From: Schistocephalus solidus
Taxonomy: Eukaryota > Platyhelminthes > Cestoda > Diphyllobothriidea > Diphyllobothriidae
Assembly: GCA_017591395.1 (NCBI GenBank)
Contig: WEDG01000795.1
Span: 186,001 to 250,000 of the forward strand
Length of the DNA stretch: 64,000 bases
Direction of reading: 5' to 3'
The translations under genes and the position numbers were made by a program. Positions 37,401-48,570 of this stretch are shown in pieces. The notes beneath the pieces were generated by a model that worked only from the letters and a program-made list of their open reading frames with translations, did not search any database and was not told the origin of the DNA. Position 1 is the first letter of the stretch. Every line of letters begins with the position of its first letter.

Positions 37401-37908
37401 ATGCAGGGTATTTGCTTCATTAATAAAGGTAATTACCTTCCCATATGCAACCTGTCCCAATGACACAACGAATGACAAATGAAAGATTGTGCTAATATTT
37501 AAGCAAGAGAATGTTCTTAATTAGCACCTTTATTACTATAACATAAACCTGAACTGTAAAATCTGAAAGCCTCTCACCCTAGGAGTTGTAGCATGAACCA
37601 GAGCGTAAATAGTATCCTGATTAAGAGGAGTTCCTCTGTAAGGCAACAGTTCTTTTTGCGCGTTTTCGCCAGCAAACTGGTGCATTATCTGTGACTTGAG
37701 ATGCTCAAAAAAATGCGGGTCGTTTTTGGCAGAGGCGCGATAATCAGGAGGGATGCGTATGGGCACATTTATCTAGAAATCAATTTAAACCACATTTCAG
37801 GTAACAAACCTTTATACCGTCCTTCATAAAAGTTATATATTGTGCAAAATCTTCATTGTGCACGTCGTGGAAGGGAATAAGGGAGAAATCAAGAAGGTGC
37901 GAAGACAT
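34388..37908 (-). CDS. Divergent POU-domain protein gene (multi-exon, 3' part uncertain)
   Basis: Four exons join in phase on the minus strand: 37810-37908, 37578-37772, 36546-36654 and 35748-35959. All three introns are GT...AG (37, 923 and 586 nt). The ATG at 37906-37908 is chosen because an in-frame TGA lies just upstream. The predicted product so far is 205 residues. Residues 117-185 align without a gap to the POU-specific domain: LDD start, Q138-F-D-V, C-Y-G, and LKLKPLFERWLKD at the end. POU proteins are sequence-specific transcription factors pairing this domain with a homeodomain. The Gln equivalent to Oct-1 Q27 is kept (Q138) and T45 is kept (T156), but Q44 is Met155 and R49 is Ile160. 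Candidate homeodomain pieces are at 35401-35487 and near 34388-34414 (see separate entries). No retrotransposon sequence interrupts the exons. Consistent phases argue against a pseudogene, but the 3' end is unresolved. Confidence 0.72.
35401..35487 (-). CDS. Candidate exon for the start of a divergent POU homeodomain
   Basis: Lies between CATAACAG and GTAAAT and stays open in the phase expected after exon 4 (29 codons). It reads RWRGRNLGYHNGELVLLFISL then KPG. The basic start, the L.....L...F pattern and the KP are reminiscent of a homeodomain N-terminal arm and helix 1, but the spacing to the first conserved hydrophobic is one residue short. Weak call. Confidence 0.3.
35748..35959 (-). CDS. 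POU gene exon 4 (core of POU-specific domain)
   Basis: Acceptor GTTTCGTAG, donor GTAAGT. It encodes LRQFDVATSINRCYGANI, then TMTIISIAERAQLPLED, then SLKLKPLFERWLKDM. Spacing is identical to canonical POU-specific domains from Gln138 to Glu162 (24 steps), and the LKPL..WL end is conserved. Confidence 0.8.
36546..36654 (-). CDS. POU gene exon 3 (start of POU-specific domain)
   Basis: Preceded by CATTAG and followed by GTAAGT. It encodes YLDDFYNVVSELRRVRAHYG, matching helix 1 and the first basic stretch of a POU-specific domain. The last codon (Gly) is split 1+2 with exon 4, which preserves the frame exactly. Confidence 0.75.
37578..37772 (-). CDS. POU gene exon 2 (65 codons)
   Basis: Starts INVPIRIPPDYRASAK and ends ALVHATTPR at a GTGAGA donor, phase 0 on both sides. 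No known domain. It provides the linker ahead of the POU-specific domain. Confidence 0.7.
37810..37908 (-). CDS. POU gene exon 1 (start codon, 33 codons)
   Basis: Begins MSSHLLDFSLIPFHDV and ends in phase 0 at a GTTTGT donor. The next intron is only 37 nt and closes with TTTCTAG. The N-terminal region has no domain that I recognise. Confidence 0.65.
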
Positions 37909-38254
37909 TGACCAGACCACGCGTCAACTAGGAATTCTCAATAAATAACTAATCAGCAAAACGTAAGTGCAAGTGAAATGACCTTAACACAAAAACATGA
38001 TTTTATACTACCTGAGCGTATGGATGCGAAAATTTAGGACCGACAACAACGGCCGCTGATCTACTGGGCTGTATGGAATATGCGCCTCAAATAACCTCAA
38101 GGACACCGAGAGATTTTTAAATCCAATTCAATGTATTAGTGTAAATAGACATGGGCCATTGAGTACCGTATTTACAAAAGGTGTACAGAAACACCATGTG
38201 TGTCACATAAGTACAAAAGAGATAAAAAAAATATGAGAAGTGCTGCGTAAATCT

Positions 38255-38480
38255 CGAGGGTTAAGTTAAATCCCTCATCAATCAGAGTCATTACGGAAAA
38301 AAACTGTCAAGGTTCCTTTTACAGCTTTTCAGTGATGGAGACATCACAACGTCAACTGGGAGGGCATTCCATCGTTTCATTACTTTGACAGAGAAGAAAA
38401 AATTGCGCACATCCAGCCTCACCTTTTATATGCGTATTTTCAGTGGTGACTTCGGAAATGGGTCGAGGCTTCAATTTTTA
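38255..38480 (-). pseudogene. LINE 3' fragment G (CR1-like C-terminus)
   Basis: On the minus strand: VRLDVRNFFFSVKVMKRWNA followed by LPVDVVMSPSLKSCK, the tail found after the RT in CR1/Jockey elements. It resembles the tail of copy D more than that of copy C. Only the last part of the ORF is present. Confidence 0.75.
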
Positions 38481-38651
38481 GAATTTTTGAATTTCGGAAT
38501 TATAATTCAGTATAATTCAGTATATATAAGGGAAAAAGACAGAGCCTTTGAAAACCCTATCTACAGATAGACGCTAGCAAAACAAGCAAATGGTACATGG
38601 CGAAAGTCGTTTTAGCATATCGATTATTGCTGTAGACTCAATATATGTCCA

Positions 38652-39187
38652 TCAAGTAAAAATGCATCGTCTTCTTTTAAACATTTCAACGCTTTCAGCC
38701 TGGACAACCGAAGCTGGCAGTTTGTTCCATTCTTCAATCACCCGTTGGGAAAAGAAGTTGGCCCGCACTTCAAGTTTGGCGTGTTTTCTTTTCAGTTTGT
38801 ATTGGTGACCTCGGAGACTTGTCATGTTTGCCAATTCAAAAAAGTTGGCTATCTGAAGAGTACAATCAACTCCTATGACCAGTTTAAAGACTAAGGTAAT
38901 ATCCCCTCTGTATTGTCTATAAGAGAGAGGAAACATTTTAAGTCTTTCTAGGCGGCCCTCATAGGGTAGGCATTCCAATCCTTTGACTAGTTTCGTTGCC
39001 CTCCGTTGAACTTTCTACAGCAGAGCGTAGTCATGTTTCTTCCAAGGGCGCCACGCCTTAACGCAATGTTCCAACACCGGCCGGATAAATGTTCCAAACA
39101 CGCGCCCAAAAAGCTCTCCGTCAAAATTAACGAAGGACCTCCTGATTGCGCCTCAGATACACATAGCTTTTGTTGAGATATTCGCAC
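38652..39187 (-). pseudogene. C-terminal part of LINE copy C
   Basis: Two frames give a GRVFGTFIRPVLEH-like block (about 39080), KVQRRATKLVKGLE (about 38985), then LERLKMFPLSYRQYRGDITL and VRANFFSQRVIEEWNKLPAS, and a stop at 38652. These are the standard blocks after the RT in CR1-like elements. Confidence 0.85.
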
Positions 39188-39275
39188 AGTGCGACGATGG
39201 TTTGAGGGTTGGTGTTATCCATATACGCAAGTCCTTTAGAATATTTAGTTCCTTGAGTTAGTGAATACTGATGAA

Positions 39276-40427
39276 CTACTGGTATTCAAACCAAATCATC
39301 CTTTTGGAACTTGACCGCAGTCGGATTATTTGGCGTTTAATAAGATTAAGGTTCAGCAGCCACTCATCACACCATGTTTGCAAGCGATCTAAGTTTTGTT
39401 GTAATTTTCGCGCATCCTCCGGTTTTTCAATCGAGTTCCATAACTTCAGATCGTCCGCGAACATTACTTTCTCGCATGTCAGACAATCCAAGCAGTCGTT
39501 AACGGAAATCAGAAACAAAATGGGACCCAGAACGCTGCCCTGCGGAACTCCACTGTGAACGGTTACCAGGTGAGACTTGGCATCTCCAATACAAACACGC
39601 TGGCGCCGGTCTGTGAGAAAGTTGGCTAACCATTTGAGTATTTTGCCAGTCACACCCATTTGACGGAGCTTAAAGATCAGACGTTTGTGTGGAACCCTGT
39701 CAAAGGCTTTGCTAAAGTCAATGTAGACTGCATCGACTGACAAACCCATTTCTAATGATTTTGTCCAACTTTCCATGGATGTGAGCAGGTTTGTGAGGCA
39801 GGATCGAACACTTCGAAATCCATGTTGATATGAACTTAGCAAGTTATTCGCATCAAGATGCCTCATCAGTTCCGTTTTGATTATCTTCTCCATCATTTTG
39901 CAACAGATACTTGTGAGGCCGACTGGTCGGAAACTGCTTGGTGATGTCCTCTCTCCTCCTTTATAGATGGGGGTTATATTGGCTATCTTCCACTCGGTAG
40001 GCAGAGCCCCCACCTCCGTCGAATTTTCAAATATCTTGGAGAGCGGAGAGGCCAGCTGGTCTGTGAGTTCATTGAGAACTTTTGCGGAAATACCATCTGG
40101 GCCAGGTGATTTAGTGGGCTGTAGCTGTTTCAGAGTTTTACTTACTGTGTCCATTGGGAACGACACCGTGCTTATTTTGTTTGTACATGTGGCAGTACTG
40201 AAATATTGGTCCTCGTCAAAAGGTGGTTCCTCGGTATACACGGACATAAAGAAATTGGAAAAGAGGCTGGTCTTATCAGAGTTATCAGTTAACCTGTTTC
40301 CGTGATTGTCTTTAAGACAAGGAATGCAGTCGCGATTTTGTTTTGCCTTATTAAAGCAAGCATAAAACCTTTTCGAATTTCTTGGTATGTCATTGACTAT
40401 TTCTGACTCAAAGCACCGGCAGGGCAC
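39276..40427 (-). pseudogene. Reverse transcriptase of LINE copy C (long intact frame)
   Basis: Motifs in order: KSPGPDGISAKVLNELTDQ, ITPIYKGG, SFRPVGLTSICCKMMEKI, YQHGFRSVRSCLTNL, motif A VYIDFSKAFDRVPHKR, GVPQGSVLGPILFLI (motif B) and MFADDLKLW (motif C). All catalytic Asp residues are present. The frame ends with a stop at 39276, where the thumb region should continue in another frame (FGRVFGTFIRPVLEH at about 39080). Copy C is younger than copies A, B and D, judging by its intact frame. Confidence 0.92.
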
Positions 40428-40436
40428 TGCTTAAAC

Positions 40437-43400
40437 AAACATATGTAACGAGATAAAATTCTGACAATTTGTTTAGATTAAATCTACAAATCATTAATAA
40501 AGAAGGCAGAAGTTGTCCTGTTAGGGCAACAGTTAGCGATAGTTTTGAAATTAATTGTGATCTAGAAACTAGGTAGGGACAAAAACTCCTACCTTGAAAA
40601 TAGAAGAAGCGGTTGATCGGCCTCCATTTTCGAATTGAGATAAGGAGAAAAAAACAGCTGAGGAAAATAAGGTAAGTTGGTAGAATATGCTAATACTGCA
40701 GTAGCATTTCAGAATGAGATAATGAAAAGTCGATATTGTTCGTTCCTGATCACTAAGGAACATGAAACGAAATCTCGCGAAAAGGAGTCAGTTAACTGGA
40801 TGCCGTAGCATCTTTGGATACAGAATTGAATTCCGATAATTCTAAGTCTCCAAAGAAACGGCAGCATTTTAGACTGTGTACGTCCGGATGTGTGCGTCCG
40901 AATGACTCTATCTTTTTAATGACTGGTGATATTAGGAGACATTCTGGTGCATGGGGGACTTGAGGTAGCGAAAAAATAGTTTCAAGAGGAGCACTTATAT
41001 TCCTGATGGTCCTTTCTCCGAGTTAAATAGAAAGCTGCTGTGAACAGATCAGAAAAATAAAAGGTTGAGAGAATCAGTGTTAAGAGATATGTGCAGTTTC
41101 GCTTCAATGCAGATAGACTACATAATGAACTAATTTCACTTGACAAGTTATCCCAAAGACAGCTATACCTAGAAGTAAAGAATAAAGAGCGTTTAAATGT
41201 GGAGGATGCAGATGGAGTTTTATTTGTGCAGAATTTATTAGGTTATAAGGAAGACTAACGGGGTAATGACAGAAAGCTTGGTGATATTTGAGCTATTATT
41301 AAGTCGAAAAGGAGAAGATAGCCTGCTTTCGGTCCCTTGACCGAAAAAAAGTTTACCTGTGTCATCTGGCATCTGGTTGAGTAGGAAGTAATTAAAAGAG
41401 TGAGATACAGGAGTTTTTTGTGAAATATCTTTGGACATTTTCAATTTTTGAACGGCTAGATTCGTTCATATAACCGAAGAAAGGCCAGAAAAATTCAAGA
41501 AAGGGAAGTACAAAAATACAGTAAAGTCTTAATTTAATTTCTGGAATGTATAATTTATAAGCAATAAAGCCGTGATTCTGAGCAGATTTGGCCGTAATTC
41601 TTTTGGCATGAGGCGAAAGATCTAATTTATTTGTGAAGCTTAAGCCCAACTCCTTGATGGAGGAACATTCAGTCGTAGGGCAACCTTTAAAAATTACAGG
41701 TTATGGCAGCCTTACAGGCCCAAAACTCATGAAGCGACACTTAGAAGGTGAGAAACTCCATTAGCCATGTGGAGCTCCTTGCCGAAAGAGCGAAAGAAGG
41801 AATACACTCATTTTAAGTCCTTAGCATAAATAAAAAATTAAGAATGTATAAAAACCGATGAAATATAATTTATGTAAAGTAAGAATAACAGAGTGCCTTA
41901 CATGGTACCTTGAAGGACACCACTTACAATCGGGGTAACTCTTGAGTCTGAGGAACCCACTTAAACGTTATGGTTTCGATCAGATAGGTATGAATTAATA
42001 AAGGCAGTAAGGAGACTATTAAATCTTATGGCCTCGGTTTTAACTATGTCTCCTATGAGGCACTTTATCAAAAGCCTTACTAAGATCAAATTAGATAACT
42101 ACTACAGATAGATGATCATTACGAAGAGAGGTAAGGAGATTTAGAAACGACATGTGGCAGGTTTAACAAAAGCCGTCCGGTAAAAAGCCATGTTGGGAAA
42201 AGTTGATAATTTCATTACTTATGCAAAAATCCGTGATTTGTTTTGCAAACAATTTTTAAAAGTGTTAAGCAAGAGACGGCGTTATATGAACAGAGCAATA
42301 ATTATGAATGTCAGAGCGAGAACCAGATTTAAAAACAGGTTTTAAAGTTGAATTTTTTTCAATATTCGGAGAGGAAGTTTTTTTCGATAAATACTGTCAA
42401 GGTGGAAATCTCTTAACTGTTTTATATGATATTTTGGAATGTTATCAGTTCCAACGCAAAAAATGAATTTAACAATTCTGCTTTTCCCAAATCCTCTGTA
42501 ACAAAATGCTGTCATTTATAGTCAGAGTAAATAAAAATTACCGATTTCTAAAGTTTCCGTGGAGAGAATTTGCCTACCATTCAATGTGTGGTAGATTAAA
42601 ATCACCTACGATTCTTTTGACATCAACTGCAACTTTTTCAAATATTTCGCAGAGCTCGCTTTCATTGCCAGAATAACACGGAGGATTATAGGCACACCCA
42701 ATTATCGCTTTTTATTGTGCGGGAGGATGACTGAAACAAAGCATACATTTCCAGAAAAGGACTAAATGCTCAGCTGAAAAGGGAAATGTACAAACGATGA
42801 CTTAAAATAAAGAAGGCAACCACCGCCAGGTTTTTCAGCGCGTTCTTTACAGAACAAATTGAAATAATATATTGCAAGCAACGAGTCAGAAATAAGGGAG
42901 TGAGCCCAGGATTCATTGATGCACATTACATCTGGATCAAGCCCAAAAGCTACTGTTCTAAGTTCAGCCATTTTATTTACAACTGATCTCGCACTGGGTG
43001 AAACTCAACTGAGCATATTCCTGATCTGCAGGCTACGCTAATCAGTGTTTATAAAAACGGAAGGTTTGTTGTCGGAAACGAAAACTGGAGAGAAGAAACA
43101 AAAGGTGGGAAACAAATTGCTCTGGTCTAAAATTTGTCGAAATGTTACTATTAAAAGAACTGAGATTATTGAATAACGGCATATTTGGATGAAAACTATG
43201 AAATGGAAGGCAATATTGTGATGTGGGAAAGATAGATGGTGGCAAAGAAATAAGATTTGGAGGGAAGATAGCATAAATTGGCGGAAAATGTGCATTTATT
43301 AAAGGAATAAATTGATTTCGAAAAACTGTAAAATAATTAGAAGACTTAATTATTTGGGGATTTTGGACAATTTTTGGATTGGGAAAAATGCTAACGTGAG

Positions 43401-44030
43401 CGTTAGCATCTGTTGTAGATGCTGAGGTGTTAGCAAGTTTCCCATCGCTAATGACATAACCTGATTTTGACACATGGCTTAGCAAATGAGTCAGATTTAC
43501 TGGGTGTTTTCTTAGGTTTACTAGATTTGACAGATATAGCAGGCGTTGTTTGCACGTGAGGGGAAATAAGTGGCATTGACATGATTTCACTCGAGCCAGA
43601 AACAAGGTGAAGGGGTGAAGATTCAAGCGGAATAGAAACTCCTGTTGATCCAGAATGCCGAGGGCTCGCATTAGCTAGAGAGGCAACCCCTGAGATAACT
43701 TTTGTTGTTGTAGATGTAGAACTAGGCTTCTTGTATTATAATGAGGGTGAAAACTGACGTTCCATCGGGGATTTATCTCTACAAATAAACAGTTTGTTTT
43801 TCTTAAAATATTGAGCTGAGTGCTCATGCTTTGAGAAAATAATGTCCACTGCAAATGCCGAAATATGTTTGACCAGAATTGGCAGGTTTTTGCTACTAGA
43901 AGATAAGAGTTTTCTATTCCGATCACCGAAACCTGTCCTATCCCCAACGCTGTGAGCTAACAATTCTTGACCCGCTGTGGCTTTGAAGATTACAGAAGGG
44001 ACTATTTTTACTGTTTAAAATTCTAAACAG
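40437..44030 (-). mobile_element. LINE copy B, same family as copy A
   Basis: Reads on the minus strand from a 5' part shared with copy A (MLAHSVGDRTGFGDR to KHEHSAQYF, about 43780-43963) through an endonuclease (42762-42971) and an RT (about 41650-42560). The C-terminal tail has PEIKLRLYCIFVLPFLEFFW and SKIENVQRYFTKN (about 41400-41560). The 3' UTR aligns with copy A down to 'acatatgtttg', where it stops at 40437; roughly the last 90 bases of the family 3' end are missing. Numerous stops throughout. Confidence 0.85.
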
Positions 44031-44039
44031 TCGTACATT

Positions 44040-44275
44040 TAACCCCCTTACATCTCTGAGGCACCTCGACCACTCTCGGCGCACCAGTCATTGAGATGTA
44101 TTTTTATTGCTCCCTTTGGCACGCACAGTTAGATACCGACAGTTTTTTTCTGTAAACGCTATAGCAATCTGGAATAAGCTACCTAGAAGTATCAAAATTC
44201 AGCAAAGCTATCCCTTGTTTATGCGAACTGTCACTAGTTTTCTACATTCAGGACACCTTCCAAATATTTTTGGGT
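44040..44275 (+). pseudogene. LINE C-terminal fragment F
   Basis: Plus strand: PLARTVRYRQFFSVNAIAIW then NKLPRSIKIQQSYPLF, the post-RT tail of a CR1/Jockey-type ORF, ending in a stop near 44280. It belongs to another family than copies A-E, and no RT precedes it because copy B abuts it. Confidence 0.65.
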
Positions 44276-44600
44276 GCTGACTCTGTTGAAGCTCTCTTCG
44301 GTTCTGATGGCGTTCACGGACTCTGAATCCTGTGCCGGTCTTCATGCTGAGGGCAATATAACTGGCTCTGCAGACCTCAATCGGCTTATTTCTCAGTCGA
44401 CAGCGAACAGCCGCTCGCCGACATACCTGCTGGTGCAGAATATCGGATCCGTAACACTAAATGGAGAGGTTCTTCACCGGGCACCTGTGTTAACGCGTCC
44501 CTGTCCAGAACTTTAAATAATCAATAAGCTGCAGTTTTTTCTCCTGAAAAAACCTAAAACAACGATCAGGAGTTTTATTCACTGTCAGCTTGACCCTCTA

Positions 44601-44618
44601 CCAGTTTACAGGAAAGGT

Positions 44619-44688
<70 letters not shown>

Positions 44689-44706
44689 ACCTTTCCTGTA
44701 AACTGG
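44601..44706. repeat. Perfect hairpin: (AT)n tract inside 22-bp inverted repeats
   Basis: CCAGTTTACAGGAAAGGTCA at 44601 is followed by about 62 bases of alternating AT. The exact reverse complement of the flank then ends at 44706. The whole 106 bp is one self-complementary unit that could extrude as a cruciform. Confidence 0.9.
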
Positions 44707-44719
44707 CAATAAATAAATA

Positions 44720-46228
44720 AAATAAAATAAATAACCTTTTAGCTTCTGTGACTTTAAAGTTACAGTCGCATGAGAAAACGAAAGAAATTATGACGTCCAG
44801 TGGGATTTTACTCTTAGGGACGTTTTTAAAAAAAAAGTTTAAACTTCTCTTACGTCCTTCATTTGACTCAGTACTAACGATATTAATAAACGGCTCAAGT
44901 TTATGGCACTGTTGAGAAGTAAGTGAAGAGGTACACTGCTTCCTCCACTTGGTCGAAGTGATCATGCAGTACTTTCATGGGAGTATGGTTTATATTCTGT
45001 GCCATCTGCAATAAATGAAACCAGGCCCAATCTATGGCGAGGAGACTTCTGCAAGATGAGAGCTGAGGCATCACGAAAAGACTGGGATCTTCTCTTCTCC
45101 GGGAATGTCACTGAGGACTGGAATTTATTTAAGGAGTGTTTGTTGAATCTAGTAAAATACCACTGTCCGCCATCACAACGAAGGATATCTAACAGACCAC
45201 AGTGGTTAACAAGAGATCTAAAAATAGACATTAACAGGAAAGGAAGGCTTTGGAAGACATTTTGCGAATCCAATGAAAATTAAGCCTTGCAAACCTACAA
45301 AACTCAAAGGAAGAAGGTTAAAAGCTTGATCTTCAAAAGCCGACGGGATAAAGAGAGGGATTTTCTCCAGAGAGCAGTTCACAATCCCAAAATGTTTTAC
45401 AGCTTAGTTAAAAAAGCACACGTAACAGGAACCCGATTCCTGTTATAAGAAACGATGATGGTTACGAGATATCAGAAAATAAAAACAAAGCTGAACACTT
45501 TTCCCAGTTCTTTCAGTCGGTTTTCCCTAGAGAAGCTGCTTTTATTCCATCAAATTACGAGACTATGGGAGCACTACTTATTCAGGATATGCTCTCTCAA
45601 GGAGCGGCGGTCTTTGAAGAACTAAAAAGTCTGAAAGCATGCAAATCCCCTGGCCCCGACGAGATTCCAGCAAAGCTACTCCTCGAACTTGCTCGAGAGC
45701 TGGCGAAACCGCTATCGCTGCTGTGCCAGAAATCGTTCAATACGGGAATTCTCTCAACCGACTGGAAAACAGCCCACATCGCACCGCTTCGCAAAAGCGG
45801 CATTCGTGCATTTGCTAAAAACTATAGGCCTTTCAGCCTGACCTCAATCTGTTGCAAGGTTATGGAGATGGTTGTCCAAAGGAATTGATGATTTATTTAG
45901 TAACCCGTAACCTCTTATCGACTGCACAATACAGCTTTCGTAGGGGAAGATCGTGTGTTACGAACTTACTTTATACGATGCAAAGCTGGACAAAAGCAGT
46001 CGATGCAAAAGACCATGTGCATGTGGCCTACATTGATTTCCAGAAGGCCTTCGATAGTGTTCCACACCAGCGTCTCCTTAAAAAGTTGAGAATGTTCGGT
46101 ATTGGAGGCAAATATCTTACGTGGATCAAGAATTTTCTCGTTGGTCGTTCCCAAGTGGTCTGTGTAAGCGGATCGCGATCAAAGCGCACAGTCATTGAGA
46201 GTGGAGTCCCAAAAGGTTCAGTGCTACG
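44720..46228 (+). mobile_element. CR1-like LINE copy E, truncated at both ends
   Basis: It begins in the endonuclease C-terminus (GRSDHAVLSWEYGL, about 44950), then a linker (WRGDFCKMRAEASRKDWD, about 45030), an RT start (KSPGPDEIPAKLL, about 45640), TDWKTAHIAPL, YRPFSLTSICCKVME, and motif A VAYIDFQKAFDSVPHQR (about 46024). It ends abruptly inside motif B at GVPKGSVL (about 46228), with no active-site YADD. LINEs are normally 5'-truncated, so loss of the 3' half points to a later rearrangement. Confidence 0.85.
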
Positions 46229-46447
46229 AACTCCTGGAAAAATGACAAGCTTATCCACATTTCGTGACTTAACCTCACAAGTGCCGCATGGATTTTTAGT
46301 TCAAAGCGAAGGTGCAACAAACTTGCAATCGTTTCTTATATTGAACTCCTAATAAATTCTTGGTTTTGTCCTGAATTTGGGTCTTTGGCCTATTGGTTGC
46401 TCTAGTGGTACCATGTGCCCACTACCATTTCTATGTCCCTGATGACC

Positions 46448-48560
46448 ACATAAGAGTTCTGGCGGTTCCGACCTCATGAACCTTTCAACAGAAAGGCAGT
46501 CAAGAATGCACTGTTCCACTTGTTTTTGAATAAACAACACGTCCTCATAATCATGTTAAGGCAAAGAACTTCTGCCGAGATACGCAGTTAGAACTTTCAG
46601 CTCGGAGTCTAATTTGGAAAACATGGGTGGTCGCTATAGACGTTGCCATTAACCCCTTCAATTCAGCTCACATTCGCGTAAAAAACAGAAAAGCTGCTGT
46701 TTATAATCTATGGAGTCTCGCATCGGATGCGGTAGCAGTGCGTGGTAGCTCGATAAATTGGCCCCCTGTTTAAATGGGCTACTAAAAACGAACGCATTTT
46801 TAATTTCTCGAGATGTCGGTATGTGACCCAGGCCATGGAATATGAAATATGATCGAATGTTGGCCATTTGTTCCAGTTTATCCTTCTTATATAGTAAAAC
46901 AGCGTGTTAATATCTGATTTGGAAGGTTTTCAAAGTTTATCCATGCACGCACACTTTTGACGAAATACATCCAAAATTAGATGTTGATGAACCAGCAAGA
47001 GCCCTAAGTATGGGCAATAACGCTTTGCATATTCATATGATTGTGTTCTTATCAATTTACGTTAGTTTTTGTACAGTTTACATTCACAATTTTTATGTAT
47101 TCGCACTTTGAAATCGCGCATCGATGACGGAAATTATTCAGGAAAACGAATCATTTGAATTTGAAGTTACTTTATAAATTTTTAAAGTAGACACACTTGG
47201 AACGACCCTTACAAACCCGTGCTCTCGCAATTTATTTCCCTTAGCAGGGATAAGGCAGTTTTTTTAAAATTCTTCTCTTTCTTTCCGTAATTACTTTTAT
47301 TTCGCTATAAGAGAACTTAAACTTGTGTTGCAGCACTGGAGGTATGGATTTTAACTTTCAAATGCAAGACCAACTGGCCCCACCATACCCCTCTGCACAT
47401 TACGTTTCAATAGCAGTTAGCATCTTTCTTTGGCCTTGTAAGGTTAAAACTAAAGTAGAACCCTTGGTTTTTAAAATGCTTCACCACTGAAAGTTGCACT
47501 ATTAAATAACCGTGATTTTCTTACTGTCAATAAAATGTCATCCTTCTAACTTATTCGATAACTTTCTTAATTTCATGTATCGTTTATTTTTTCAATTTTG
47601 TTTGCCAAACAATTCAATTACTTAAAATCTTGTTTAGGAACTCTTGAACACAAAGTGCATAAGGCCAGGAAATCATATTTTTGCGTGTAATGCTCGTAAG
47701 AGGTAGAAGGTACTATTGATGGATTAAGCAAGCACTCTACGGTTTCATTCGTCATCTCCGTTCACTTTGGGATTTTTTCCCAAACTATCACAAAAAAAAC
47801 GAGTACTTCATTAGAGCTTTGGGGTCACTTTGAATCATATCTGTTTCTCGGCATTGCTACACTCTGAACGAAGCCATCCGAATGTTTGGGATATTAAATA
47901 GGGAAATTAGTTACCTGCTGGTTTTTACTGAGCACTAGGCCAAAAATCTGCCAAATCGATGTAATGATGAGCATCTGTAGATCTTGCGATAAGTGATGTC
48001 ATTTGAGGCGCCTTGCACGTTATTATCTCCTCTGTTTACAATTTTCCAAATCTTATCTTTACTTTCTGCCATTGGTACGCGCCCTAAATTGGCAGTTCAG
48101 GTCAAAAAGCGCAAGACGATTATTTACGGTTGGTTTTCTGATTATAATCACAAGTCTGGTGAGGTGACTTTGAATTTTCGGGTGACCGACCGCAGTCTGG
48201 AGGAATTATTTTTTTCTCCAGCCATCTGGACTATCTTAACTTGTTATTACGAGTTTCGGATCTGATGTTGCTTTTCATATTAACTTCAACGTTCAAATGC
48301 TGAAACTCGTCTCGTTCGATTCAGAACATAATGTTGCACTGAGCTTTTACTTTATTTCAACCGTCTTCTTTCATAAAGTAAAAAGGCCATGCATGAAACT
48401 TAACGACTGACTTGAAACAATTTTTCTCCTAAAGCGCTTCAAATTTTGAATCTTACTTATCGTTTTGCAATTTTCCCAGATTTTACAACTCATCGTTCGC
48501 TAGATGAAACCTCTTTCTGCAATTTTTGAAGTTCTCGGTTTTTAGCTACATATTTTGTTT
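46448..48560. other. Left arm, unassigned sequence
   Basis: No recognisable ORF or repeat. It is probably intronic or intergenic sequence of the gene that owns the exon at 48571. It includes the block at about 47993-48085 that is missing from the right arm. Confidence 0.4.
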
Positions 48561-48570
48561 CTTTTTTCAG

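Larger units (their letters stand above)
38640..40436 (-). mobile_element. CR1/Jockey-like LINE copy C, 5'-truncated
   Basis: The best-preserved LINE ORF in the window: an uninterrupted 383-codon frame at 39276-40427, then after a frameshift the C-terminal part at 38652-39187. It begins in the linker just before the RT (5' truncation, normal for LINEs). Its 5' border abuts the 3' part of copy B at 40436/40437, so one of the two inserted into or next to the other. Confidence 0.88.

Noticed and set aside
44618..44965. 115-codon frame ending in a long Tyr/Ile alternation
   Set aside because: The tail is the AT tract read as codons, and the rest overlaps LINE copy E on the other strand.
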